64,000 nucleotides of DNA from Lysinibacillus fusiformis (GTDB lineage Bacteria > Bacillota > Bacilli > Bacillales_A > Planococcaceae). This document shows positions 16,067-24,738 of this stretch, in pieces (within the stretch, counting starts at the first letter, position 1; the number at the start of each line of letters is the position of its first letter). The stretch lies in assembly GCF_002845985.1 (NCBI RefSeq), contig NZ_PDFK01000004.1:222342-286341 (forward strand). Direction: 5' to 3'. A model generated the notes under the pieces. It worked only from the letters and a program-made list of their open reading frames with translations, was not told the DNA's origin and did no database searches. The position numbers and the translations under genes were made by a program.

Positions 16067-16741
16067 TTATTCCCTATGCAAACATTCCATTAAAGTTTGT
16101 GCTGTCTGTTGCTTGCCCATCACCTTAATTGGTTGTCCCTCAGCAGGCACGATCCAATGAGGCTCATCCCCGCCATATAAAGACTGCGAGCTATTTGCAA
16201 CCATAAATTGAGCATGCGCGGCTTCCATACGCAGTCTTGCACGAGCGAGTAAAAAATCCTCATCATTTGTAGCTTCTAGCTTAAAGCCCACTAGCGTTAC
16301 ATTCGGTTGCCAGCCCTTGATTTGCCCTAATACTTTTGGTGCCTTTTTAAAATGGATAATAGGTGGTTCGTCAGAAGGCATTTTCCCCGCTTCCTCCATT
16401 AAATTACCGGATTGATCATAAACCTTGTCAATAACCCAATCGGAGCCAGCAGCAGCCATAATAACAATATCGACTTGTTGTAGCTGAACCGCATGACGTA
16501 CCTTTTCTCCTAAATCCTCAATACCTTCAAATTTTACCAATGTCATTTTGTCGTGATTTGCTGGAAGCTGTGCAAAGTAGCCATGCATATATATTACATT
16601 CGCACCCTTAGCCAATGCGGCCTCTGCTAAATAACAGCCCATTGTCCCTTTTGATAAATTCGTGTGCCCTCGTACACGATCCCATTTTTCAAGTGTTCCC
16701 CCACTTGTAATGAGTACGGTTTTGCCTTGTAATGTCCCCAT
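16067..16741 (-). CDS. DFP / CoaB-like phosphopantothenoylcysteine synthetase-domain protein
   Basis: A 224-residue protein resembling the C-terminal (CoaB, DFP) half of the CoaBC flavoprotein. GKTVLITSGGTLEKWDRVRG is the nucleotide-binding start, ISNLSKGTMG-like HTNLSKGTMGCYLAEAAL follows, and DIVIMAAAGSDW and GFKLEATND match CoaB motifs (aaAvaDw, GFxxEt). There is no CoaC (decarboxylase) domain, so it is either a free-standing ligase or a paralogue with another role. It is single, with its own terminator; LysR lies 75 bases upstream on the same strand. Which reaction it performs cannot be decided from sequence. Confidence 0.72.
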   Translation of the reverse strand: MGTLQGKTVLITSGGTLEKWDRVRGHTNLSKGTMGCYLAEAALAKGANVIYMHGYFAQLPANHDKMTLVKFEGIEDLGEKVRHAVQLQQVDIVIMAAAGSDWVIDKVYDQSGNLMEEAGKMPSDEPPIIHFKKAPKVLGQIKGWQPNVTLVGFKLEATNDEDFLLARARLRMEAAHAQFMVANSSQSLYGGDEPHWIVPAEGQPIKVMGKQQTAQTLMECLHRE

Positions 16742-16815
16742 ACACTCACCTATTTTCTACAATATATACAAATACTATTTTAACGTAATGTAAGGATGTG
16801 CTTCAATAGCCACAA

Positions 16816-17694
16816 TCATAGCGTACTATTTTGCTCTTTTAACCAAGCACTTAATATTTCCGCAAATTTCTTGGTAACAGGGGAAGCATGGTGCTTCATC
16901 GCAATTCCAATGGTACGGTAGCCTCCTTGCTTTAGCGGGATTGCTTTTAACGTTGATGGTAAATGTTGAATGACCAATTGAGGCAAAATACTAATGCCTA
17001 AATGATGGGAAATCATTGAAAGAATCCCTACCTCCTCAGAAAGCTCAAAGCGAATATGGGGCTTTACATGATATTGCTCCAACAGTACCTTTACATCATT
17101 TGTCCCTTTATAGGAAGTCATGATAAAAGGCATATCTTCTAGGTCAACAATATCAATTTCTGTCTTATGAAATAAAGGGCTTTTATCCGAAACAATACAT
17201 AATAAAGGGTCTTGTTGTAATTCCATAAATTGATATTGCTCTGATTTTTGACCATTCAAGAATCCTACCTCGACTTCCCCACTTAGCAGCCATTGTTCAA
17301 TTTCGTAATAATCTCCCTCTCGTAACTCTACTTGTATCCCTGGAAATTGATGATCCATAATACGAACAATTTCTGGCATCCAATTCGAGGAAATACTTGA
17401 AATAACGCCAATTCGAACTTTTCCGCGTGTTACACCCAGTATATGGGCCGCTTCCTGCTGCAATAATTCCTGGGCATCCAGAACCTGACGCATCGCCCTT
17501 AGCATGGTCTGCCCCTCACTCGTCAGTGTTACACCTGCACGACTTCGATGAATGAGAGCAAAGCCAAATTCTTTTTCTAAACTAGACACGGCATGGCTCA
17601 CAGCAGACTGCGTTAGTCCTAGTGCATCCGCTGCTTTTGTAAAGCTTGCTACCTCTGCCACCTTTGTTAAAATCTCATATTTAACTAAGCTCAT
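16816..17694 (-). CDS. LysR-family transcriptional regulator
   Basis: A 292-residue LTTR. The N-terminal winged HTH spans residues 1-60 (FTKAADALGLTQSAVSHAVSSLE), with the linker helix to about 85 and the effector-binding periplasmic-protein-like domain from about 92 (GKVRIGVISSISSNWMP) to the end. It is divergent from the EamA exporter gene at 17829, the usual arrangement for an LTTR and its target. A 7-bp inverted repeat, TTTACTA/TAGTAAA, lies in the shared region and could be its site. The ATG at 17694 is preceded by AGAGGGATGACG. Confidence 0.88.
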   Translation of the reverse strand: MSLVKYEILTKVAEVASFTKAADALGLTQSAVSHAVSSLEKEFGFALIHRSRAGVTLTSEGQTMLRAMRQVLDAQELLQQEAAHILGVTRGKVRIGVISSISSNWMPEIVRIMDHQFPGIQVELREGDYYEIEQWLLSGEVEVGFLNGQKSEQYQFMELQQDPLLCIVSDKSPLFHKTEIDIVDLEDMPFIMTSYKGTNDVKVLLEQYHVKPHIRFELSEEVGILSMISHHLGISILPQLVIQHLPSTLKAIPLKQGGYRTIGIAMKHHASPVTKKFAEILSAWLKEQNSTL

Positions 17695-17750
17695 TCGTCA
17701 TCCCTCTATATACATGAATTTTTTTAATCCTATTCATTATAAACATTCGT

Positions 17751-17782
17751 TTTACTAATCACAATACAAGATATATAGTAAA
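17751..17782. promoter_or_regulatory. Candidate LysR-type operator
   Basis: TTTACTA (17751-17757) and TAGTAAA (17776-17782) form perfect 7-bp arms 18 bp apart in the intergenic region between the divergent LysR and EamA genes. LysR regulators bind such AT-rich interrupted dyads, usually with a T-N11-A core; this spacing is longer than the core, so the call is tentative. Confidence 0.4.
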
Positions 17783-17828
17783 TTTTAGTATAAAAACTGT
17801 TTTAGTACACAGATGGTAGGTGAACATA

Positions 17829-18728
17829 ATGAGTATCCAAGGAAAAGCAAATGTATTGATGGTTATTGTCACAATGTTTTGGGGACTATCTTATACCTTT
17901 ATGGTCATGGGGCTTGAAACATTGGCAGTTTATAATGTGGTGGCATTGCGTTGTATCATTGCATTTTTCGTAGCAGGACTTATTTTTTATAAACGGATGA
18001 TCAAAGTAAATGGTAAAACATTAAAATATGCGGCTATTCAAGGATTTTTATTATTCATTGTGTTCGCGTTAAGTTTATTTGGTTTACAGTCTACTTCTGC
18101 CTCAAATGCAGGCTTTATTTTAAGCCTAACCGTAGTATTAGTGCCGATTTTCAGCAGTTTCATTGAAAAAAAATTACCATCGAGAGCCGTTAGCTTTGCG
18201 GTCATTTGCACGATGATTGGTATTACAGTCTTAACAGCACATGGCTCATTCACCTTCCATAAAGGGGATTTATTAGTAGCCATTGCAGCACTATGCTATT
18301 CCATTTATTTACTACTGAATAGCTCATTTACACGAAATGTTGAATCCATTTCATACGGAATTTATCAGCTCGGCTTTGCTGGTATCTATGCCCTTGTCTT
18401 AACATTTATATTTGAAACACCGACATTGCCAAATTCAATGTCATCCTGGCTGGCTATTTTAGGGCTCGGTATCATTTGTAGTGCATTTTGCTTTGTTGGC
18501 CAAACTGTTGCACAACAGTATACTTCTGCTACACATACAGGACTTATTTTTTCATTAGAACCAATTTTTGCAGCCATGTTTGCCATGATGTTTATTGGTG
18601 AAAGTTTAACAGTGAAATTAGTGATTGGCGGTAGCTTTATCCTTATCGGTAATTTAGTGGCTCAATTAGAGCACTTCCATGCGTTACGTTTTATTAAAAA
18701 AGAAGCACAGGAAAAAGTCATACAATAA
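17829..18728 (+). CDS. EamA / DMT-family transporter
   Basis: A 299-residue drug/metabolite-transporter protein with ten predicted membrane helices in two EamA repeats (about residues 8-138 and 150-285). The repeat hallmarks are MFWGLSYTFMVMGLE near the start, and LIFSLEPIFAAMFAMMFIGE in the second half. Members export small molecules, often amino acids or other metabolites. ATG 17829 is preferred to GTG 17820 because AGGTGA is 8 bases before it. It is probably controlled by the divergent LysR regulator. Confidence 0.85.
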   Translation: MSIQGKANVLMVIVTMFWGLSYTFMVMGLETLAVYNVVALRCIIAFFVAGLIFYKRMIKVNGKTLKYAAIQGFLLFIVFALSLFGLQSTSASNAGFILSLTVVLVPIFSSFIEKKLPSRAVSFAVICTMIGITVLTAHGSFTFHKGDLLVAIAALCYSIYLLLNSSFTRNVESISYGIYQLGFAGIYALVLTFIFETPTLPNSMSSWLAILGLGIICSAFCFVGQTVAQQYTSATHTGLIFSLEPIFAAMFAMMFIGESLTVKLVIGGSFILIGNLVAQLEHFHALRFIKKEAQEKVIQ

Positions 18729-18760
18729 AATAGTGTGTCATGTCACTTCATTTACGAATG

Positions 18761-18800
18761 AAAAAGGAAGCTGAGAGTTATATCTCAAGCTTCCTTTTCT
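18761..18800 (+). terminator. Terminator of the EamA gene
   Basis: GGAAGCTGAGA (18766-18776) pairs with TCTCAAGCTTCC (18783-18794), followed by TTTTCT. Confidence 0.85.
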
Positions 18801-18890
18801 ACTATGTATTGAATTTATAGCATCACTACATGTAAAATAGTTTACTATACAGTCTATTTTTTACAGAAACTAATTGGAGGAGAGTCATCT

Positions 18891-19259
18891 ATGCAAATTC
18901 AACCCCGAAATACATCATACTATTTACCAGCTAAGGTCAATCAACCTATTAAAACAGAAAACCTATTGGATTTACTCAAATATGTGGATGGCAGTGAAGA
19001 GGAAGACGCCAAAAAGAACAAACCGAAAATTGAAGTCAGACACGAAAATGGCTATGTGCGTCAATATCTTGTTAAACCAAATGGACAAAGAGTACTCCTG
19101 ATGGAAACTAAACAAAGCCATGACAATAAAGAAGCTAGCCATTTACATACTATGCCTCATAACCTGTTTAAGCAGCCATTTGAAAAGCCTACAAGTGACC
19201 CGATACTTTCGATTTTAAATGCGAAGGATAACATTGCTAAATATAGATATGGGATTTAA
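18891..19259 (+). CDS. Hypothetical 122-residue protein
   Basis: A soluble, charged protein of 122 residues starting MQIQPRNTSYYLPAK, with a strong RBS (GGAGGAGA) 9 bases before the ATG and a terminator right behind it, so it is a genuine gene. It has an acidic/basic centre (DGSEEEDAKKNKPKIEV) and a C-terminus ending NIAKYRYGI. I recognise no domain, signal peptide or membrane segment. Tyr-rich ends and the lack of neighbours in the same direction leave its role open. Confidence 0.6.
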   Translation: MQIQPRNTSYYLPAKVNQPIKTENLLDLLKYVDGSEEEDAKKNKPKIEVRHENGYVRQYLVKPNGQRVLLMETKQSHDNKEASHLHTMPHNLFKQPFEKPTSDPILSILNAKDNIAKYRYGI

Positions 19260-19283
19260 AGGACAACAATATTAAATAAAATA

Positions 19284-19320
19284 ATAGACAAAGTCGAATA
19301 AAACGACTTTGTCTATATTT
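19284..19320. terminator. Bidirectional terminator
   Basis: ATAGACAAAGTCG (19284-19296) pairs perfectly with CGACTTTGTCTAT (19304-19316). It ends the hypothetical gene to the left and the YflT-like gene to the right. Confidence 0.85.
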
Positions 19321-19359
19321 TAACCAGCAAGCCAGAGCCATATCTCACTGGTTTGATCA

Positions 19360-19797
19360 TTATAAAAACCTTCTATATTGCTCTGCCTCTATCATACGCT
19401 CTTGCTGTTTTAAACGTGCCTCTTGCTCGGCAACTGTCTCAGAATGTGCTTGTAGCGGATCTACATCATCCTCACGTTCCGCATATAAGACGATACTACC
19501 TTGCTCCACAAGATGTGCATAATAAGCGATTTGTCCCTCTGATAGATTAAATCGTTTTAAGCCCTCTGTCACAGCCGAGTCACCTGTAAACCAAGACTTA
19601 AATTGGTCCACCCAATTACCAGCCTCATGTGTTTGGACATCAGCATCCCATTTTACATCCTCAAACTGTTCGGAATCTTTCGCAATAATATGAATATCAT
19701 CTTGTTGATAACCTTCTAACCGCATACTTTCTAAAATGTGAAGCATTTCATCCCTCGTATGGGCCACCTCAATTTGTGGGTTTTGTTCATTCATCAT
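19360..19797 (-). CDS. General stress protein 17M/YflT-domain protein
   Basis: A 145-residue protein with the YflT (heat-induced stress protein 17M-like) domain: EVAHTRDEMLHILESMRLEG-YQQDDIHIIAKDSE at the N-terminus and, further on, FTGDSAVTEGLKRFNLSEGQIAYYAHLVEQGSIVLYAE. Relatives in Bacillus belong to the general stress regulon; the biochemical role is unknown. The C-terminal ~30 residues are a charged helix rich in Glu, Gln and Arg. The start is ATG 19797, 8 bases after AGGAGG; an in-frame TTG at 19803 is too close to that site. Confidence 0.8.
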   Translation of the reverse strand: MMNEQNPQIEVAHTRDEMLHILESMRLEGYQQDDIHIIAKDSEQFEDVKWDADVQTHEAGNWVDQFKSWFTGDSAVTEGLKRFNLSEGQIAYYAHLVEQGSIVLYAEREDDVDPLQAHSETVAEQEARLKQQERMIEAEQYRRFL

Positions 19798-19933
19798 GTT
19801 CAATTCCTCCTAATTTATATGGCTTACTAGATAATTACCCTTGCTGTACACAAGCAAACGCTTTTTACCAAACTGTCATAATTGTTATGAACCCTTAATA
19901 CATGTTATGGCTTTGACATCAAGCATTAATTGC

Positions 19934-19975
19934 AGAAAAAAAGCATGCCAGAGTACTTAATATCTCCAACATGCT
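19934..19975 (-). terminator. Terminator of dps
   Basis: On the minus strand AGCATG...GAG pairs with CTC...CATGCT, followed by seven T (position 19941 downward), just past the Dps stop codon. Confidence 0.75.
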
Positions 19976-19988
19976 GTAACTGTCGTTT

Positions 19989-20429
19989 TTACTTGTCAAG
20001 AAAGGCTTTTAACATCCATGTATGCTTTTCAAGAGATTGGTACATGGCGTTAAGTAAATCCTCTGTACGATCGTCCCCTTCTTCTGCTGCTAGCTCCATT
20101 GTGGCATTTAATGCTTTCATGAGCTTTTGGAAATCCGAAATTATCGTAGCGACCATTTCCTCTGTCGTCTCATTTCCTGCCGCCTCCTCTACATAGGAAA
20201 GCTCTAGATGTTCTTTTAATGTTGCGACTGGCTTGCCATCCTTTGAAAGAATACGCTCCGCAATTTCATCTAAATTCAAGGTTGTTTCATTATACAACTC
20301 TTCAAATTTTGCATGCAGTGTAAAGAATGAGTGTCCTGTCACATACCAATGATAATTGTGCAGCTTTGTATAAAGTACAGACCATGTAGCCACTAGCTTA
20401 TTTAATTGTTTGTTTAAGTTTTGTGTCAT
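19989..20429 (-). CDS. dps: Dps-family ferritin-like DNA-protection protein
   Basis: A 146-residue Dps/MrgA protein. The first ferroxidase half is LHNYHWYVTGHSFFTLHAKFEELYNE (about residues 28-53), with His, His, Asp and Glu metal ligands in this segment and DEIAERILSKDGKP following, as in the family. It forms dodecamers that oxidise and store iron and protect DNA from peroxide. I choose ATG 20429 rather than the upstream in-frame TTG at 20447, because GGAGGAGAAAG lies just before it. The roughly 200-bp upstream region shared with pepF may hold a PerR-type site, but I could not define one. Confidence 0.92.
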   Translation of the reverse strand: MTQNLNKQLNKLVATWSVLYTKLHNYHWYVTGHSFFTLHAKFEELYNETTLNLDEIAERILSKDGKPVATLKEHLELSYVEEAAGNETTEEMVATIISDFQKLMKALNATMELAAEEGDDRTEDLLNAMYQSLEKHTWMLKAFLDK

Positions 20430-20584
20430 AATCACTTTCTCCTCCAATATGTCTTGTTCTAGCCTTTAATATGTGTAACAAATGATGTCGGCTATACATC
20501 TATTGTTCCCGCCCGACAATATTTCAAACATGTCTTCGACAAACGATCTACATTAAGAATATTGCAACTATTCTATGAAATTAT

Positions 20585-20613
20585 TTCACTTTCCGAAATA
20601 GTTTCGTTATAAT
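20585..20613 (+). promoter_or_regulatory. Promoter of pepF
   Basis: TTCACT (20585-20590), a 17-bp spacer and a perfect TATAAT (20608-20613), 33 bases before the start codon. Confidence 0.6.
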
Positions 20614-20645
20614 GAAATCACTTACATGTAAAGGGGTGTCTATGA

Positions 20646-22460
20646 ATGGAAGTTTTACCATTACGAAAAGATGTAGCAGTAGAAGAAACTTGGGATTTAA
20701 CAGATTTATTGAGCCATGATGCTGATTTTGAACCTACTTTAGCACAATTGGTGGAAGACGCACTTAGCTTCGAGCAGCAATACCAAGGAACGATTACAGA
20801 TGCACAAAAAGTTATTGACGTGCTATCTGCCTTTGAAGAGCTACAAAAAAGGTTTGTTCCGATTGGCACGTATGCCAGCTTAAACCTTGAAACAGATCGT
20901 ACAAATGATGGAGCGCAAATGCGGGCTGCAAAATTTGCTACAGCTATTGGAAAGGTAAGCAGCGCTCTCTCCTTCGTGCGCAGTGAGTTACTAGCGTTGG
21001 ATGAAGCTATTTTACAAGAAGCGGCAGCATCAAGCCCTCTTTACAAACGTTATCTAGAGGAACTGTTAAAGCAAAAGCCTCACCAGCTACATCCTGAAGT
21101 CGAAAAAGCATTGGCCGCATTTAGTGCTACATTCGATGCACCATATGAAATATACAATACGACGAAATTAGTAGACATGAACTTTGGTCAATTTGAAGCC
21201 AATGGTGAAAAGCATCCACTTAGCTTCGTCCTTTACGAAAATGACTGGGAGTTTGAAGCGAATACAGAAATACGCCGCGCTGCCTTTAAAGCCTTTTCAA
21301 GCAAGCTACGCGATTACCAGCATACAACAGCACAAGTGTATAACACGCATATTCAGCAGGAAAAAACAATGGCAGACCTACGAGGCTTTAACTCGGTCAT
21401 TGATTATTTACTCTTTGATCAGGACGTCGATCGTTCGCTCTATAATCGTCAAATTGATTTAATTACGACAGAGCTTGCCCCACATATGCGTCGTTATGCA
21501 GCTTTAATTCAAAAAGCCAATGGTATCGATAAAATGACATTTGCAGATTTAAAAATAGCGCTTGATTCTGATTATGATCCAAAATTATCGATGGCTGAGG
21601 CGAAAGAATATGTTGAAAAAGCATTAGCTGTTATGGGGGAAGACTATAATCATTTAATGGATAGAGCCTTCAATGAACGTTGGATTGACTATGCACCAAA
21701 CAAAGGAAAATCTACAGGGGCATTTTGCTCAAGTCCGTATGGTAGCCATCCTTATATTTTAATGTCATGGAACGAACGCATGAATGAAGTCTTTACTCTT
21801 ATTCATGAGCTTGGTCATGCAGGGCATTTTGCGAATACGCATGAACATCAATCTTATCTTAATAGCCGACCTTCTCTATACTTTATTGAAGCACCATCAA
21901 CAATGAATGAAATGCTGTTAGCGAATTATTTACTAACACATAACGATGATTTACGGTTTAAACGTTGGGTGATTTCAAATATTGTGTCGAAAACGTATTA
22001 TCATAACTTTGTCACTCATTTACTAGAAGCAGCCTATCAACGTAAAGTGTATGAATTAATTGATGCTGGTGAAGCTGTTAATGCAACAATTTTAAATCAA
22101 TTAAAACGCTCTGTGCTAGAAGATTTCTGGGGTGATACAGTCGACATTTCTGAAGGTGCAGAACTTACATGGATGCGTCAACCTCACTATTATATGGGTC
22201 TTTACCCATACACATATAGTGCTGGGTTAACCATCTCTACACAAGTGTCTCAACGTATTTTAAAAGAGGGCGACACAGCTGTTGAAGAATGGTTAGCTGT
22301 CTTACAGGCTGGTGGCACAAAATCACCAGTAGAGTTAGCACAAATGGCTGGTGTCGATATTACAACAGACCAACCGCTTCGTGATACGATTGCCTATATC
22401 GGTCATTTGATTGATGAGCTTGAACGCCTAACTTTGGAAATTGAAGCGGTTCAGCAATAA
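20646..22460 (+). CDS. pepF: Oligoendopeptidase F, M3 family
   Basis: A 604-residue M3B metallopeptidase. The zinc motif HELGHAGH is at about residues 387-394 (HExxH), and the third ligand Glu lies in the following EAPSTMNEM segment. The N-terminal helical domain and the C-terminal YMGLYPYTYSAGL are as in PepF. It cuts peptides of roughly 7-17 residues in the cytosol; Bacillus relatives also influence sporulation signalling. The ATG at 20646 follows AAAGGGG at suitable spacing. Monocistronic, with promoter and terminator. Confidence 0.93.
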   Translation: MEVLPLRKDVAVEETWDLTDLLSHDADFEPTLAQLVEDALSFEQQYQGTITDAQKVIDVLSAFEELQKRFVPIGTYASLNLETDRTNDGAQMRAAKFATAIGKVSSALSFVRSELLALDEAILQEAAASSPLYKRYLEELLKQKPHQLHPEVEKALAAFSATFDAPYEIYNTTKLVDMNFGQFEANGEKHPLSFVLYENDWEFEANTEIRRAAFKAFSSKLRDYQHTTAQVYNTHIQQEKTMADLRGFNSVIDYLLFDQDVDRSLYNRQIDLITTELAPHMRRYAALIQKANGIDKMTFADLKIALDSDYDPKLSMAEAKEYVEKALAVMGEDYNHLMDRAFNERWIDYAPNKGKSTGAFCSSPYGSHPYILMSWNERMNEVFTLIHELGHAGHFANTHEHQSYLNSRPSLYFIEAPSTMNEMLLANYLLTHNDDLRFKRWVISNIVSKTYYHNFVTHLLEAAYQRKVYELIDAGEAVNATILNQLKRSVLEDFWGDTVDISEGAELTWMRQPHYYMGLYPYTYSAGLTISTQVSQRILKEGDTAVEEWLAVLQAGGTKSPVELAQMAGVDITTDQPLRDTIAYIGHLIDELERLTLEIEAVQQ

Positions 22461-22468
22461 TCTAGCAA

Positions 22469-22513
22469 GAAAACGGTCCTGCCTGTTAAAGGTGCAGATC
22501 GTTTTCTTTTTTT
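22469..22513 (+). terminator. Terminator of pepF
   Basis: GAAAACG...C pairs with G...CGTTTTC (22500-22506), followed by seven T. Confidence 0.8.
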
Positions 22514-22687
22514 AGTTCTAAGTGGAAAAATACGTACATATAATAGAATCAGGGCGTCCCTCTACATTTTTTAGATATTTCAAAATAGACAATCATTTTT
22601 CTTCATACAAAAGTACCGTTATTATTAAGAGTGCGCAAATTATTTAGCAATATACGATTAACAATTATTAAAGGAAGTGTTCTAATT

Positions 22688-23671
22688 ATGGTAAAACGTA
22701 ATGATCCATGCCCATGCGGTAGCGGCAAAAAATATAAAAAATGTTGTGAAGGCAAACAGCAAGTAACAGTGGAAACAGTACAAATCGAAGAATTAGAGCG
22801 TGTGCTACAAACTTTTTACTTAGAATATCCCGAACGTAAAGATGTTCGTGCATATATTGAGCATGTCGGCACATGGCAGCCTAAATTAGAGAGTGTGCTA
22901 CAGCGTGAGCTCATTGAAGCAATCGCTTTAGACGACTTTTTCTTCCATCAAGAGCCATCTATTTGGAAAAGTTACTTAAAGAAAACGAAGAAAAAGGCAG
23001 TAAGACCATCTACTGTCAAGGTACTTGAAGACTGGTCTCAGCCGGCTTTATTTATTGGTACGGTGTCTGTTGTTGAGGAAAAATATTTCAAGGCTAATCA
23101 TTTACTTACGAATGAAGAGCTTTCTATTCGTCGTGAAAATAATAAACCGATTCCTGAAGGTATGCATGTATTTGCCTTTATCTTACCAGATGGAACGAAG
23201 AAATCGACACATTATTTAGCTGTGTCTACCCTAATTTTCTTCCCTGAGGATCATGCAAAAGTATTTGAAGAATTTAAGAAAAACTATGAGGCATCCGAGA
23301 AGAAGGTAAGCTCATTCTTAAAAGAAGAGCATCTAACATTCTGGGAACTATTAGTATCGAATGGCTATAAAGGTGAGGAGTTTTCAAACTTCGAAAGCAA
23401 TGTCCTGACACAAGTAAAAGATTTCTTAGAGCAAAATGAGCGTGAATCAGCTCCGATGCTTGAACTTTTAGAGGACTATTTAATCGAAGGACAACCGACT
23501 GCTCGCAAAGAAGCGGCTATTGCAGCTGGTGCGATTCGTTATGGTCAGGAAAAAGAGCTATTCGAGTCCCTATCCATGACCGTAAAGGAAATTGCTGCAA
23601 CTTTTGATATTTCTGCTTCGTCTCTGACAAAATATTATCAAGACCTAAGCAGTTATGCTGAAACAAAATAA
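22688..23671 (+). CDS. SEC-C zinc-motif protein with C-terminal HTH
   Basis: A 327-residue protein. Residues 1-21 are a SEC-C motif (MVKRNDPCPCGSGKKYKKCC) with the CxCx8CC zinc ligands found at the C-terminus of SecA, but here at the N-terminus. The middle (about residues 85-250) is an unassigned domain with TVKVLEDWSQPALFIGTVS and FAFILPDGTKKSTHYLAVST. The last ~30 residues look like a helix-turn-helix (MTVKEIAATFDISASSLTKYYQ). It may bind nucleic acid or a ribosome/Sec component. ATG 22688, after AAGGAAGTG, is used rather than the frame opening at 22631. Function unknown. Confidence 0.72.
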   Translation: MVKRNDPCPCGSGKKYKKCCEGKQQVTVETVQIEELERVLQTFYLEYPERKDVRAYIEHVGTWQPKLESVLQRELIEAIALDDFFFHQEPSIWKSYLKKTKKKAVRPSTVKVLEDWSQPALFIGTVSVVEEKYFKANHLLTNEELSIRRENNKPIPEGMHVFAFILPDGTKKSTHYLAVSTLIFFPEDHAKVFEEFKKNYEASEKKVSSFLKEEHLTFWELLVSNGYKGEEFSNFESNVLTQVKDFLEQNERESAPMLELLEDYLIEGQPTARKEAAIAAGAIRYGQEKELFESLSMTVKEIAATFDISASSLTKYYQDLSSYAETK

Positions 23672-23693
23672 AAGTAATAGTAATAATGAAAGA

Positions 23694-23735
23694 AGCTACA
23701 TTGACCAGCGGATTGCTAATCAATGTAGCTTTTTC
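23694..23735. terminator. Bidirectional terminator
   Basis: AGCTACATTGA (23694-23704) pairs perfectly with TCAATGTAGCT (23720-23730), followed by TTTTTC on the plus strand; it serves both the SEC-C gene and the zinc-finger gene. Confidence 0.85.
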
Positions 23736-23751
23736 TCATGAGGTTCGTATT

Positions 23752-23943
23752 TTATTTACTATACACTTTCAAAAGCTCTTCTCCCAAAAACTGTAACTTT
23801 TCTCCAACTGAACACGCCTCAATACAGAAACGGTGAGCTCCTGGTTTACCACGTTCTTTACGTAATTGCTTAATCACCAAGCAATCCGCACAATACGTAT
23901 CATGCAGTTCGTCAATATCCCTCATAACCGTCACTTTATCCAT
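23752..23943 (-). CDS. Small zinc-finger protein (DUF2602 type)
   Basis: A 63-residue protein with two Cys pairs: CADC (about residues 18-21) and, further on, CIEAC (about residues 40-44), arranged as in the C2HCIx2C-type small zinc fingers (DUF2602). Such proteins are common, uncharacterised Firmicute products. A strong AAAGGAG precedes the ATG at 23943. It is a single gene between two convergent neighbours and probably binds one zinc ion; target unknown. Confidence 0.75.
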   Translation of the reverse strand: MDKVTVMRDIDELHDTYCADCLVIKQLRKERGKPGAHRFCIEACSVGEKLQFLGEELLKVYSK

Positions 23944-24103
23944 GTTGAGCCCCCGCTCCTTTCACGTCCAAAATTCACTTCTTATTATTATGAAGCGTTC
24001 AATTTGAACAAGCAACTATTTTGTTTGTTCCATTTTTTACAGACTATGATTCTGATCCTTGTTGTACAATTATAAAGAAGTCACATTGCAAAGTAGGGAT
24101 GGT

Positions 24104-24496
24104 ATGTTAGAAGTTTATATAGACGCTGCCAGTGCAGGAAATCCTGGTCCAAGTGGGATCGGGCTATTTATTAAAGGTGAAGGCCATCATATCCAAATTA
24201 GTGAGTATATTGGCGAAACAAATAATCATATCGCTGAATTCACTGCATTAGTTCGCGGTCTTGAAGAAGCACAAAAGCTAGGCTCAACACTAGTATCCGT
24301 ACGCTCGGATTCTAAAATCGTTGTCGCTTCTATGGAAAAAGAATATGTTAAAAACGAGGAATTTAAACCTTATCTTGAAAAAGCTTTAGCACTAGCCACT
24401 AGCTTTGATTTATTCTTTATTAAATGGGTGCCCGACTCACAAAATAAAGCTGCCGATGCTTTGGCTCGAAAAGCAATTCAAAGTAAAAATACTTAA
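24104..24496 (+). CDS. RNase H-like domain protein (YpdQ-type)
   Basis: A 130-residue RNase HI-fold protein. The likely carboxylates are the Asp of VYIDAASAGNPGPSG (residue 6), the Glu of HIAEFTALVRGL, the Asp of VRSDSKIVV and the Asp of KAADALARKA, so the DEDD set of active RNase HI appears complete. It lacks the basic protrusion and the N-terminal hybrid-binding domain. Bacillus YpdQ is similar in size, with weak or no activity. ATG 24104 follows GTAGGGATGG; the longer frame from 24059 has no ribosome site. Confidence 0.8.
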   Translation: MLEVYIDAASAGNPGPSGIGLFIKGEGHHIQISEYIGETNNHIAEFTALVRGLEEAQKLGSTLVSVRSDSKIVVASMEKEYVKNEEFKPYLEKALALATSFDLFFIKWVPDSQNKAADALARKAIQSKNT

Positions 24497-24506
24497 TCCT
24501 ATTTCA

Positions 24507-24545
24507 CGGGACTGTCCGTCATGTACAGTCTCGTTTTCTTTTCCC
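24507..24545 (+). terminator. Terminator of the RNase H-like gene
   Basis: CGGGACTGT (24507-24515) pairs with ACAGTCTCG (24525-24533), then TTTTCTTTTCC. Confidence 0.75.
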
Positions 24546-24655
24546 CTTTTCTTCCGTTGTTTACTATTCCCCCTATTCAAACTTTTTATGAAAATAAGCT
24601 TCATTCAAAAAATGCTAGGAAATGCAGCTAATTTTCTGATTAATCCAAAACGATA

Positions 24656-24684
24656 TTGACATTGTTAGATCACGATGATATCCT
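24656..24684 (+). promoter_or_regulatory. Promoter of the amino-acid ABC operon
   Basis: TTGACA (24656-24661), a 17-bp spacer and TATCCT (24679-24684), 55 bases before the start codon of the binding protein. Confidence 0.6.
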
Positions 24685-24738
24685 TTAACACATTAGTAGT
24701 TTAGCAAACGAAAGCGATAGATTATAGGGGGAAACAAA

